Positions 19,836-30,367 of a DNA stretch of 64,000 nucleotides are shown here, in pieces. This DNA comes from Pelagicoccus sp. (GTDB lineage: Bacteria; Verrucomicrobiota; Verrucomicrobiia; Opitutales; Opitutaceae): contig JANQRJ010000011.1 of assembly GCA_028284635.1 (NCBI GenBank), forward strand, positions 1-64,000. Direction: 5' to 3'. A program made the position numbers and the translations under genes. The notes below the pieces were generated by a model. It did not search any database. It saw nothing but the letters and a program-made list of their open reading frames with translations, and was not told the origin of the DNA. Each line of letters starts with the position of its first letter. The first letter of the stretch is position 1.

Positions 19836-21149
19836 CTACCTATTTCGATACGCCCGAGCCAATATCGATACCGGGTGATGCACTATCGTATCCGACCCTT
19901 CGATACGCAGGCCGGTTTGCAGCTGAAGATGGCAGCCAGGATTCGCCGTGGCCACATTCGGGGCAGCGGTTTGCAGTATATTGGCTACCTTTCGCTTCTG
20001 CAGTTTTCCGGCCTGCTCCGGTTGCGTTATGTTGTACACGCCCGCGCTGCCGCAGCACCAACTGGACTCGGCCAACGGCTTAAGGGTCAGATTGGGCACC
20101 GCCTTGAGCAGATCGCGAGGCTGGCGACTGACTCCCTGTCCGTGGCAGAGGTGGCAGGAATCGTGGTAGGTCACCGTCATCGGCTCGGGCAGAGCAGGCG
20201 GCGGGGCTAGGCCGATTTCGTCGAGCCACTCATGAATATCCTTGAGCTTGCTGTCCCAGATGGCCGCCTTGGCCGCGTAGTCGGGATCATTTTTCAGAAG
20301 CCGCCCGTAGTGCTTAAGGTGACTGCCGCAACCGCCGGCATTGCTGATGATCGCATCCACTTCGTCGAGATCGAACTGGTCGATCGCCCGACGAGCCAGC
20401 TCCTCGGCGAGAGCCGTTTCTCCATTGTGCCCATGCAGCGACCCGCAGCAGGCCTGGCAACGCGGCGTGACGACCGAACAGCCGTTGGCCAGCAACACGT
20501 CGACCGTATCGCGGTTGACGTCGCTAAAGGCCAAGTCCTGCACACAACCGGTAAGCATGCCGACTCTGAAACGCGGCGGCTCGGCTGGGACTTCCTCTCG
20601 AGCGATAAGGCCGTCGGAAAAGGAGCGTTGGATACGGGGAGCCATAGGCTCGAGCTCTCGAAGGTTCCTGGGCAACAGACGGAAGGCTCCAATGCGGCGC
20701 AAGAGAGCTTGCAGACCTGAGCTTTGGTATAGCCACATGACGCGGCCAATCGCCCGCAACAGACGCGGACGCATGAAGATCGTCTTGACCGCGAGCCATC
20801 TCCAGAAGCGCCGCTCCTTCGTATCCAAAATTTGGGCATCCTCGATATCCGCCCGAGCGTTTTCGAAAAGATCCGCGTAGTCGACTCCAGCAGGACAGGC
20901 CGTCGTGCAGGCCAGACAGCCGAGACAGTAATACATCTCTTCGCCGAATGCGGGCGTGAGCTCGAGTTGGCCATCCGCGATGGCCCGCATGAGAGAGATG
21001 CGGCCGCGCGGGCTGTTGCGTTCCAGGCCCGTCTCGTCGTAGGTAGGACAGGTAGGCAGGCACATGCCGCAGTGCATGCATTGCTGCAGTATCGAGTAGT
21101 CGAGAGTTTCGAGGCGCTTGGCTTCAGGCATCGTTTTGCAGTTGTTCAT
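19836..21149 (-). CDS. glcF: Glycolate oxidase iron-sulfur subunit
   Basis: CMHCGMCLPTCP and CLGCLACTTACPAGV 4Fe-4S motifs; CCGSAGVYNITQPE; adjacent to glcD. Confidence 0.93.
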   Translation of the reverse strand: MNNCKTMPEAKRLETLDYSILQQCMHCGMCLPTCPTYDETGLERNSPRGRISLMRAIADGQLELTPAFGEEMYYCLGCLACTTACPAGVDYADLFENARADIEDAQILDTKERRFWRWLAVKTIFMRPRLLRAIGRVMWLYQSSGLQALLRRIGAFRLLPRNLRELEPMAPRIQRSFSDGLIAREEVPAEPPRFRVGMLTGCVQDLAFSDVNRDTVDVLLANGCSVVTPRCQACCGSLHGHNGETALAEELARRAIDQFDLDEVDAIISNAGGCGSHLKHYGRLLKNDPDYAAKAAIWDSKLKDIHEWLDEIGLAPPPALPEPMTVTYHDSCHLCHGQGVSRQPRDLLKAVPNLTLKPLAESSWCCGSAGVYNITQPEQAGKLQKRKVANILQTAAPNVATANPGCHLQLQTGLRIEGSDTIVHHPVSILARAYRNR

Positions 21150-22545
21150 TCGATACAGAGGCAGCTTGGAGATCGAAGATCTTGCCTGGATTGAACAGGT
21201 TCTTCGGATCAAGCGCGCCTTTGATCCGCTTGAGCAGCGGGTAGCTCGCATCGCGAAACTGCGCAGGCAAGTGCTTCTTTTTCGCCAGGCCCACGCCATG
21301 CTCGCCCGTAATGGTGCCGCCAAGCTCGATGGTGAAGTCGAAGATCTCGTCCATGGCGAGCTCGACGCGATGCATTTCTTCGGGATCCTTTTCGTTGGTC
21401 AGGAAGGTAGGATGCAGGTTGCCATCTCCCATATGGCCGAAGTTCGCCACCTTCACCTTGTGGCGGGCGGCAGCGTCCTCCACAAAACGGACCATCTCGG
21501 CCAAGCGGCTGCGCGGCACGGTCACGTCTTCCAAAATAGTGGTCGGCCTCACCCTAGCCAAAGCGCTGAAGGCGGAACGTCGGGCCGTGGCCAACTCGGC
21601 TGCTTCCAATCCATCGCGAGCGACTCGCACTTCGATAGCCCCGTGGCGGCGAGCGATCGCTTCCATTTTGGCCGCCTCTTCGGCAACCACCGCAGAATGG
21701 CCATCCGTTTCCATAAGCAGCAGAGAGGTCGCCTCCGTCGGCAGGCCGATCTTGGCAAACTCCTCCACGCATCGCAGGGTGGTCTGGTCGAGGAACTCCA
21801 GCGTGCAGGGAATGATCTTTTCCGCGATGATGGACGAAACAGTCTCGGCCCCAGCCTCCAGAGTGCTGTAGGTCGCGAGCAAGGTCCGACGTGCGGGCGG
21901 CAACGGAACGAGCTTGAGCAGGACTTTCGTAATGATGCCCAAAGTGCCTTCGCTACCCACAAACAGGTCCTTCAGCGAATAGCCAGCGACATCCTTGACA
22001 CACTTGTTGCCCAGCCAGGCGATTTCGCCGTCGGGTAAAACGACCTCCATCCCCATGACATAGTCGCGAGTCACGCCGTATTTGAGGCCGCGCAGGCCGC
22101 CAGAGTTGTTGGCCACGTTGCCGCCGATAGTAGAGACCTTCAGCGAGCTGGGATCCGGCGGATAGAAAAGCCCTTCAGCGAGGGCTCCGTCTTCGATGGA
22201 CTTGGTGATCGTCCCCGTTTCGGCGAGCAAGGTGAGGTTGTCCGTATCGACTTCCAGGATACGGTTCATACGCAGGAGACACAATACGATACAGTCCGAG
22301 ATCGGCACGCTCCCGCCGCTAAGCCCCGTGCCCGAACCGCGCGTCACGATCGGCACATCATCGGCGTTCGCCAACTCGACGACGGCCGAGACCTCCTGCG
22401 TATCGACGGGAAAAACGACGCAGGCGGGAAGCTGCTGCAAAACCGCCGTGCCATCGAAGCCGTAGGGAATCAGATCCTCCTTGCTCGTAAGGACGCGGGC
22501 TGGCGCCAACAGGGATCGCAAACGTTCTATAGTTTCGGGTTTCAT
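21124..22545 (-). CDS. glcD: Glycolate oxidase FAD-linked subunit
   Basis: RGSGTGLSGGSVPI; TIGGNVANNSGGLRGLKYGVTRDYVMGMEVVLPDG; GEHGVGLAKK. Confidence 0.94.
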   Translation of the reverse strand: MKPETIERLRSLLAPARVLTSKEDLIPYGFDGTAVLQQLPACVVFPVDTQEVSAVVELANADDVPIVTRGSGTGLSGGSVPISDCIVLCLLRMNRILEVDTDNLTLLAETGTITKSIEDGALAEGLFYPPDPSSLKVSTIGGNVANNSGGLRGLKYGVTRDYVMGMEVVLPDGEIAWLGNKCVKDVAGYSLKDLFVGSEGTLGIITKVLLKLVPLPPARRTLLATYSTLEAGAETVSSIIAEKIIPCTLEFLDQTTLRCVEEFAKIGLPTEATSLLLMETDGHSAVVAEEAAKMEAIARRHGAIEVRVARDGLEAAELATARRSAFSALARVRPTTILEDVTVPRSRLAEMVRFVEDAAARHKVKVANFGHMGDGNLHPTFLTNEKDPEEMHRVELAMDEIFDFTIELGGTITGEHGVGLAKKKHLPAQFRDASYPLLKRIKGALDPKNLFNPGKIFDLQAASVSNEQLQNDA

Positions 22546-22607
22546 GGAATTCTTTTTAGGGGGTTCTTTTATTCCTACTTTGTTAGATAATTGAAATGGC
22601 CGAAAAT

Positions 22608-22691
22608 GTAGGGCCGGCGCAGACCTTGAGCCTGTCGAAAGGCAGAGAATAGATCAAACCAACGCGGTGCGGCGGCAAGCGCCGACCCTAC
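22608..22691. repeat. GTAG...CTAC repeat pair flanked by a further 11-bp inverted repeat
   Basis: GTAGGGCCGGCGCAGACC ... GCGGCGGCAAGCGCCGACCCTAC; flanks ctttgttagat (22579-22589) and atctaacaaag (22699-22709). Confidence 0.75.
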
Positions 22692-22751
22692 AAGCATAAT
22701 CTAACAAAGTGAACTTATACCGCCAATGGCCGCGAATAGCTGCCTGAAGAG

Positions 22752-22830
22752 GTAGGGACCGATCGCCGAGCGGTCCGCGTTGGTTTGGTTTCTTCAAGGC
22801 TCTGCGGACCGCCCGCCGATCGGTCCCTAC
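22752..22830. repeat. BIME-like pair of GTAG-hairpins nested within a CCGCGAAT-type repeat
   Basis: GTAGGGACCGATCGCCGAGCGGTCC ... GGACCGCCCGCCGATCGGTCCCTAC; outer accgccaatggccgcgaata ... tattcgcgatcatcggcggt. Confidence 0.82.
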
Positions 22831-22921
22831 CTTGAGTGACTTACTAGACACTCTCTTAGGAATTATATAATATTCGCGATCATCGGCGGTCACTAGCGGT
22901 GAAGATATATACATTTCGAAA

Positions 22922-23575
22922 TCAAGCGGATCCCGGGGCTTGCAGATGGAGAAGCATCGCCTGGCGAGCGACTTCGGGATCGCCCTGCTCTACCGCTTCG
23001 AGGATGGCTTGGTGATGGGCCCGGGCAGCATCGATGCCGACTTTGGCGAGCGTCATGCGGCGGTTCTCTTCCTCCAGATCGCCCACTGAGCGGAGCGTGA
23101 GGGCGAGAACCCGGTTGCCCGCCATATCCGCCAGCTGGTGGTGAAACTGCAGATCGAGTCCCACCAGTTCGTCGTAGTCGGCGGCAGCGGCAAAGTCCTC
23201 ATGGATCACACGCAATTGCCTGAGATCCGACTTGGCCGCCCTGCGCGCGGCCTGGGCCGCCAGGTTCGGCTCCGTCCACAGGCGAAGCTCTTGAAACTGC
23301 CGCCTTCGCTCGGCCGCATCGGGCAGCTCGCGCTCCAGCGAGACTCGTATGGGCTGCCAAAGACGCCGTACCACTTTCACTCCCACCCCGTGCCGCACCT
23401 CCAACATGCCTTGCATCTCCAGGCGTTTCACCGCTTCGCGCACCACCGTACGGCTCACGCCTAGCTCCTCGGACAACCGGCGCTCTGCAGGCAGCCAATC
23501 CACATCTCGGTAGTCGTTGAGCAACGCGTTGCTCGCCTCTTCGACCAACGGAGGGCGCTTCGCTATTTTGGGCAT
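22922..23575 (-). CDS. GntR/FadR-family transcriptional regulator, probably of glcDF
   Basis: PAERRLSEELGVSRTVVREAVKRLEMQGMLEVRHGVGVKV wHTH; FCD-like C-terminus; adjacent to glcD. Confidence 0.88.
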   Translation of the reverse strand: MPKIAKRPPLVEEASNALLNDYRDVDWLPAERRLSEELGVSRTVVREAVKRLEMQGMLEVRHGVGVKVVRRLWQPIRVSLERELPDAAERRRQFQELRLWTEPNLAAQAARRAAKSDLRQLRVIHEDFAAAADYDELVGLDLQFHHQLADMAGNRVLALTLRSVGDLEEENRRMTLAKVGIDAARAHHQAILEAVEQGDPEVARQAMLLHLQAPGSA

Positions 23576-23743
23576 CGATTCTTTTAGGTTCAGTCGGAAT
23601 GCCGCATTGACTGCCGACCAGTGCTATGAGGTCATACCACTGACAGATTTCAAACAAAAAATGGTCGACAGCGAGGAGTGGCAAGGCCTTAGATTCCCAC
23701 TCCGACTCGCTAATCGCGAAACGTAGTTCGAACAAGCGGTTGC

Positions 23744-24937
23744 ATGGAAAAAGACGTTTCCCAAGACACCAAGCCCAACTTCCTCGAAGCAATTGGAGAG
23801 CTGCTTCCGGCGAGCATTTTCGCCAAGGGAGCGGACGGCAAATACGCCTACTACAATTCCGTCTTCGCCAATTCGGTCGGCATCAACAACCCGTACGAGG
23901 GCTTGAACAAAACCGCCAGAGAAGTCCTCGAACCAGAGCGAGCCCACAATGCCGAGAAGGAAGACCACCTCGTCCTGAAGGAAGGCAAGAGCATCATCAA
24001 CCGGGAGAACTTCGACAAGCGCATCGGCAGGGAAGACCGCTGGTCGCTTGTATCCAAAGTTCCTGTCAAAAACGAAAGCGGCGAAATCGTCGGACTGGTC
24101 GGCATGGCGCTCGACATCCATGCCCGCAAGATGGCCGAAGAAAAGCTGCACGCCCTAGCCCACGAGCTGGAACGGCGAAACGAGAAGCTGGAAGCCGACC
24201 TGACCCTGGCCCGCACTATCCAAAGAGCGATGCTCCCAAACCAGGAGGAAGGAGATGAAGACGCGTCGGGATTGAGCATCGCTTATCGAGTCAATCACTC
24301 GGAGAGACTCGGTGGCGACTTCGTCAACATCACCGAACCTCAACCAGGAACTCGGCTAGTGCTCATCTGCGACGTAATGGGACATGGGATACAAGCCGCC
24401 CTCATAGCTTTTCTGCTCAACGGGCTGATCGATAGCCTGAGCCGAGAAGTAGCCGATCCAGGACACTTTCTCACGGCGCTCAACGAGCGATTCTGCGCCA
24501 TAACCGGCAACACTTCCGAGCTGACTTTCGCGACCGCGCTTTGCGTATCCATAGACGCCCTATCCCAGACCTGTTCCTATGCTAGCGCCGGCCATCCTCT
24601 ACCCCTGGTCGCCCATCCCGGAGGAGCGTGGCAAGAGCCCGGCAAAGGCTCGGAGGAACAGGGACAATGCGCCCTGGGAATCGTGCAGGACGCAGTCTAC
24701 GAGACGGATTCCTTCCCATTCGAAAAAGAAGCCACGCTCGCCCTCTTCACAGACGGGATCATCGAAAGCCTTGCCGAATCGGGCGAGGAAATCGGTCAGC
24801 GAGGGCTCGTCGAAGCCCTCAGAGGCTCAGCAGGCCGCTCTCCGCAAAGCATACTGGAAACCGTACAGCAGAACATCGCGAAGGCCCACATCGCGTCGCA
24901 GGACGACGTAACTCTGCTCATCGCGAAAAACCAGTAG
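23744..24937 (+). CDS. PAS domain + SpoIIE/RsbU-type PP2C serine phosphatase
   Basis: PAS-like N-terminus; LEADLTLARTIQRAMLPNQ linker; RLGGDFVNITEPQPGTRLVLICDVMGHGIQAAL; LALFTDGIIES; QDDVTLLIAK. Confidence 0.9.
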   Translation: MEKDVSQDTKPNFLEAIGELLPASIFAKGADGKYAYYNSVFANSVGINNPYEGLNKTAREVLEPERAHNAEKEDHLVLKEGKSIINRENFDKRIGREDRWSLVSKVPVKNESGEIVGLVGMALDIHARKMAEEKLHALAHELERRNEKLEADLTLARTIQRAMLPNQEEGDEDASGLSIAYRVNHSERLGGDFVNITEPQPGTRLVLICDVMGHGIQAALIAFLLNGLIDSLSREVADPGHFLTALNERFCAITGNTSELTFATALCVSIDALSQTCSYASAGHPLPLVAHPGGAWQEPGKGSEEQGQCALGIVQDAVYETDSFPFEKEATLALFTDGIIESLAESGEEIGQRGLVEALRGSAGRSPQSILETVQQNIAKAHIASQDDVTLLIAKNQ

Positions 24938-25022
24938 CGCGGCGCGAGAGCATCACAGAAATCCGCTCGAAGGACGAGCTAGGAAAGACTTCCCCCTAGC
25001 CGCTTTCCTCCGCAGCCGCCTC

Positions 25023-27567
25023 TCACAACTCGGCTACCACCGCGTTCGCATCCTCCTTCAAATCGGATGGCGCGATCACGAAAACGCGACGCCCGCTAAA
25101 CGGATCTACCGTCTGACTTGCCACCGGAAAGCCGTTCAGAGCGAGGGATTTCAAACCCGCTTCACGGCCTTGCGCATTCAGAATCTCGATACGAATCGGC
25201 TTGCCCAGATACTCCACGAAGACCTCCGTCCGGTCGAAAGAGCACGGCAGGCAGGGATCGATGACCAAGCCGTTCATGCTAGGCCGGATCCCGAGCATCC
25301 ATTCGTAAGCCATGCGCAAACCGTAGGCAGTGGAGCCGGTCAGGAACACATCCTTACCGCGATTCTTGAACCGGGGGATGTTCTCCCAGACGTTGACCAC
25401 TCCGTAAGGCGGCGTACGCGAGTCGCCAACCGGATGCTTCTCCTGGTCGTAGGGAAGCAGGCTCTTGAGCGCGTCGTAAAGCAGATCCCCCTTCCCTGCC
25501 ACCGACATAGCTCGCCCCAGAAAGCCATGGCTGCCGTGGTTGTAGGGGTTGGCGTGCTCGGAGCGGCCAGAGGGTGAATCCCCTGAGGCCTGGCGGCCCA
25601 CATTCGGTATCCGCTTTTTGGTGAAGCCTGGCCAGTTCAACTGGTAGCCGGCCTCGCAGCGCAGGAAATCCACCACCTGCAAGCAAGCATCGAGATGCTC
25701 GGGAACGGCCACCCCCGAGATGATCGCCCAGTAGCTTGCCGGTCCGTAGACTCGTCGCTCGCCGTCCGGATCCTTCGGAGAGAACAGCCAATGACCGTCG
25801 TCGTTGAAGAAGCCGTTGAAATAGCCCTCCTCGTTGAGGGCATGCTTGAGTAACGAATCCTTGAATACGGACTTCGCTTCCGCGTAGCGGTTTAGCAAGC
25901 CCTCAGCCACGGCTGGCTCAACGCGGTTCAGCGCCTTCAGCTTGCGGACGATTTCCGAAACGAGTTCCAGAGCGTAGACGACTTGGCAAGTAACCATCAC
26001 GCCTTCGCCGCGACCTTTCACGCCTGCTTGATTCAAGGAGTCGAGCCAGCCGCCCTCGCGGATTTTGACCAGCCCATGCTCGCCGATATTCTCGGGATCG
26101 AGATAGAAGTCCAAGATGCGCGTAAGGTGGACGACAAACGGCTCCTGCCGCTCGGCAGGCTCGTCGAGCCAAGGAAGCCATTCGTCGAATAGCGAAAAAT
26201 CCTGAGTGTATCCAAGATACGAATGCACCATCTCGACGACAACCGCTCCAGCGTCGATTGGATACCGACGATCCCTCTCTGGCCCAGCGTGGCCTTGGGC
26301 CGAAAAATGGCGCGGCACGAATCCGTCGTCGCGCTGGCAGGAAAGCTCGGTCAGGATCAGCTCCCTGGTAAACGCTGGATCGTAGGGAGCCAAAGCGGCA
26401 AAGTCGTTGGCCGCATCCCGGCCTCCACGCATGCCAGTCGGCCATCCTCGGTCCAAGGAGCATACCCAGTCGAGCTGCAAGGGCAGCCACTCGTTGACGT
26501 ACTGGTTTAGAGCCGTATCGGGAGTTTCGATACTGCGCGCTTCCGTATAGCAGTCGAACTTCGCGGCAAGCTTTTCCAGCTCGGCATCCATCGCCTCGTG
26601 CTCCAGCAAGCGGGCTTCCACTCGAGCGCGATCCAGGTCCGGCAGCAGACCTTCCTCGCTGTTCGGAATCCAGGAAAAGCTCTGTCGGAAGCTTTTGGTT
26701 TCGCCAGGAACCAGGCGGTACGCGTACTGCAAGGCGCAGATCTGCGGGTAGGCGAAGAGGTGGTTCTTCGGGCCATACTCGCCCCACTCCCCCGCATCTT
26801 CGAGCGGAACTTCCAGTTGGCCGGAAAATACCGCCGCCGGGTTCTCGAAGGAGCCGTCGCCTACGAACTTGTCGTAGCTGAACTCCGCGCCCACCACATC
26901 TTCCGGACTCGACCAAAAAACCGCAGAACGGCGTTTCGAGATATCGCAAGTGGGGCTGGTGACCAAGGTCGAGAATCCGAGCGGCCCTGCGGGATCCCGG
27001 AAAAAAGCGGTCTTGGTATACCACTCCGGCTTGTCCCAGGCCGCCGCGCTGCCCCAGCGGCACGCATGCCGCAACACTGGCGTAGCGGACAGCTCGAGCG
27101 GGTCGTCCCTCAAATTGGTAAGCGTGACCCTTTGGCAAACCGAGGGACCTTCCGCCGGCACGAATATCTCCGTCACGCAGCGCAAGCCCTCGTACTCGAT
27201 CTCGTAGGTCGCCTTCGAAGGAGCATAGGTGATGCGGACTCGGTCGGGCTCCGCAGAGGGATCGATCACGCCCATGGCGGGCCGAAAAAAAATTCGTGAA
27301 CGGACCACTCTCGAACTGGGGAGAGTTCAGCCAAGTCATCCATGAAGCGCTCTGCTGGTAGCGATCCCGAGCGAACATCACGATATCCTTCGGCGGATAG
27401 GCTTGCGCGTAGGAGATGCCGCGTTGGTCGACCCGCAAAAGCATCTCACGGTTCTGATATATATAGTCCCAGACCGCCGGAAGGTTCAGCGTGCCGATAA
27501 CGAAGGTCGCCTTGCGGCCCGCGTCGAAGCGCCCCAGGCCATTGAGGTCGATTTCAGAGAGTTTCAT
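25023..27567 (-). CDS. GH94-like carbohydrate phosphorylase/glycosidase, split by a frameshift at an A8/T8 homopolymer
   Basis: N-terminus MKLSEIDLNGLGRFDAGRKATFVIGTLNLPAVWDYIYQN in one frame (from 27567) continues in ORF 25023..27308 (FFRPAMGVIDPSAEPDRV...; LNQYVNEWLPLQLDWVCSLDRGWPTGMRGGRDAANDF); frames switch at 27285-27292. Confidence 0.75.
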
Positions 27568-27642
27568 AGGGCGAAAGAAAAACGGCAGGCTGTAGACAGC
27601 TAGGTCTCGCCACAATCGCTTCGCAGCGCATATCCTTGCGTA

Positions 27643-28671
27643 ATGAGGAAGCAACGGGCGGTGAAAATGAGCGACATCGCCGAACGAGCCAGCGTCTCGC
27701 AGTCAACCGTATCGCGAGCGCTGAGGAACGATCCCACAATCAGCTCGCAGACCCGACGGCGCGTTCAACGAATAGCGGCCGAGCAAGGCTATCGACCCAA
27801 TCCCCTAGTCGCTACGCTCATGGCTCAGCTGCGCTCCGACCGAGTCGAGGAGGGCAGCGCGGCGATCGCCTTCGTCACCTCTCGTCCGATTAGCGAGGAA
27901 ATCGCGACCCTGCGAGGCTACTACCAAGGAGCCGCCGAACGGGCCCGCCTTCTTGGCTACTCGCCAGTCGAGTTCTGCCTGAACGCAGAAGGAATGACCG
28001 ACCAGAGGCTCGACCGCATCCTGCGGGCTCGCGCCATTTCAGGAGTCCTGCTCATGCCTCGCTCCGAAAACGACAAAGCCTCCCTCGAACTGGACTGGGA
28101 TCGCTACGCTCTCTCGACGATCGGCTTCAGCCGAGAACAGCCAAAGGTTCACCGAGCCAGCGTCAACCACTACGCGGATATGGAACTAGTGATGCGAAAG
28201 CTGCGCGATCAAATCGAGGTTCGTCGAGTCGGGCTGGCCCTGCCTAGATCTTTGAGCGAACGCATCCGTCACATCTGGCTGGCCGCCTTTCTCGCCTGTC
28301 AGGCTACGGATCCTTGCCTCACCCCTGACGTACCAATCTGCCTGTTCCCAGACGGAAGCGCCAAGGAGATCAAAGCCTGGCTGCTAACCCACCAGCCCGA
28401 CATTCTCATCACCTGCCACAACGAAGCGCGGAGAGCCCTCGCCGAGCTGGAAACCAAGATTCCACTCGTCCACCTAGACTGCGGCACGCAAAAGGACTCT
28501 CCGCCAGGCATCCGGCAAAACTGGGAGATGGTGGGAGCGGCGGCGATCGATCAGATCGTCGGGCAAATCCACCGCAACGAGAGAGGGCTGCCCAGCCATC
28601 CGCAAACCACCTCTATCGCCAGCGATTGGATCGAAGGCTCGAGCGACAGACGAGAAGCGCTCTCCAGCTAA
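27643..28671 (+). CDS. LacI-family transcriptional regulator
   Basis: MSDIAERASVSQSTVSRALRNDPTISSQTRRRVQRIAAEQGYRPNPLV; divergent from the GH94-like gene. Confidence 0.93.
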   Translation: MRKQRAVKMSDIAERASVSQSTVSRALRNDPTISSQTRRRVQRIAAEQGYRPNPLVATLMAQLRSDRVEEGSAAIAFVTSRPISEEIATLRGYYQGAAERARLLGYSPVEFCLNAEGMTDQRLDRILRARAISGVLLMPRSENDKASLELDWDRYALSTIGFSREQPKVHRASVNHYADMELVMRKLRDQIEVRRVGLALPRSLSERIRHIWLAAFLACQATDPCLTPDVPICLFPDGSAKEIKAWLLTHQPDILITCHNEARRALAELETKIPLVHLDCGTQKDSPPGIRQNWEMVGAAAIDQIVGQIHRNERGLPSHPQTTSIASDWIEGSSDRREALSS

Positions 28672-28927
28672 CGACCGGAGCCCGCGGATTGCGGACGGCG
28701 CTCAGCCAAAGCCAGATCTTTGCTAGAGCGATCTACTCAGCCAAGGAATCGGATTTCCACAAAAGTCGCGAAAAAGGAGCTCCGTGCCGCTTCGGCGCTT
28801 TTGCCCAAATCGATTAGGCCGATTCATACGTGCCAAGCCTAATTTCATGCGGATCCCACACCACCGCGTGATGAGTAGAAAAGACCCTCCGCCACACTGC
28901 GGATCAACCGAAGACAAAATCAAAACC

Positions 28928-30172
28928 ATGACCTCGAAAGCGCCACCTCCCACAGAGAAGACTACCTCGAACTTCAACGTCCTTCTCATCGACGACGACA
29001 TCCAGCACTTCCGCCTCCTATCCGTCCTCATAAACACTCAGGCGACCAACAAGTACGAGCTCAGCTGGGCACGCAATCAGAGCGATGCGCTCGGCCATCT
29101 GCAAAAAGGCGACATCGATATCGTGGCCGTGGACTACAACCTCGGACTGGAGTTCGGCTCCGACGTGATCTCCCACCTCTCCCGCCAATACCCCAACCAA
29201 GCCTTTCTCCTAGTCACCGGCAATCAAGACCCTGAAGTCTACCGCAAAGGCATCGACGCCGGAGCCATCGGCTTCGTGCAGAAAGGCAAGAACTGCGGAA
29301 AGATCTTCGACCAAGCCGCCCAGTACGCCCTGGAACGCAAACGCCTGGAAAACGGGCTCGCCATCGCAAACGCCTCCAAGGACTGGCTGATGTCGCTCCT
29401 AGCCAAAGACCTCGGCAATCCGCTCTTCGCCCTCAACAAGATGCTCGCCGAAACCGCCCAAGAGGCCGAAAACATGCCCCGCGAGATGCTCGTCGAGCTC
29501 ATCGAGACCGCTTACCAGAGCTCTTGCGCCGCACTCAAGGCCACCGCCGAAATGATAGAGTGGGGACAAAGCGTGCGCGGCCCCATGCAGCCGACCATGG
29601 AGATGGTCGAAGTCGAGGAATGCTTGCAGGCGGCAATCCGCCTCTTCACCGCAAACGCCGACGAGAAGGCCATCTACATAGCCAAGAACGGCAAGTTCGA
29701 TACCCACGCCTACTGCGATCGCCACATGCTCAACACCGTCGCCCGCAACCTTCTCGGCGGCCTCATCCAATTCTGCGACGAAGGCAAATCCATCCTCATC
29801 AATGGACGCGTTGACAGGCACGCTCTCCATATCTCTTTGAAAGCGAGGCGCAGCGAAGGCCAAACCAGCCTTTCCAGTCTGATAAACGAAGAGAACCCCG
29901 AGAAAAAAGTCTCCCGGTCTCAAAAGGAACGCGAGGCGGTCTCGTCCATCACGGTCGGCAGCCACCTGCTCGACGCCATGGGCAGCAATCTGCATATCGA
30001 AGACGGACAAGGCGAAGAAATCGTCCTCGCCTTCAAGCTGCCGCTTTCCGCGCCGGAATACACATTCCTAGAGCCACCGTTGAACCGGAGGCGCACGATA
30101 GCCACCCACCTGTCCGAGCCCGAGAAGATCGACCTCTCGCCCGAGCAAAACGGTTGTCGCAGAACGAGATGA
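28928..30172 (+). CDS. Response-regulator receiver domain fused to a degenerate histidine kinase-like module
   Basis: NVLLIDDDIQHFRLL ... IVAVDYNLGLEFG ... GFVQKG; H-box-like AKDLGNPLFAL without His; weak ATPase motifs; ATG at 28928 chosen within ORF 28784..30172. Confidence 0.75.
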   Translation: MTSKAPPPTEKTTSNFNVLLIDDDIQHFRLLSVLINTQATNKYELSWARNQSDALGHLQKGDIDIVAVDYNLGLEFGSDVISHLSRQYPNQAFLLVTGNQDPEVYRKGIDAGAIGFVQKGKNCGKIFDQAAQYALERKRLENGLAIANASKDWLMSLLAKDLGNPLFALNKMLAETAQEAENMPREMLVELIETAYQSSCAALKATAEMIEWGQSVRGPMQPTMEMVEVEECLQAAIRLFTANADEKAIYIAKNGKFDTHAYCDRHMLNTVARNLLGGLIQFCDEGKSILINGRVDRHALHISLKARRSEGQTSLSSLINEENPEKKVSRSQKEREAVSSITVGSHLLDAMGSNLHIEDGQGEEIVLAFKLPLSAPEYTFLEPPLNRRRTIATHLSEPEKIDLSPEQNGCRRTR

Positions 30173-30367
30173 AGAACTGGGACTAGAAGGAAAAGTGGAC
30201 GAAGAGCAGCGGCAGAATCAGAAGCAGTTCTACTTGCCGCTCCAAAGAGCCCAACCCGCTTGCAGGCTTGCGAGACCCAGACCATGGTCAATATCTGGAA
30301 TCATTCGTAAAATGCCGGACAGCAGTTTGAGCAAGTTCAAGCAGGGCTTTAGTTAACCTTCCACGAC

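Noticed and set aside
21118-22038. 306-aa plus-strand ORF opposite glcD
   Set aside because: Antisense shadow ORF.
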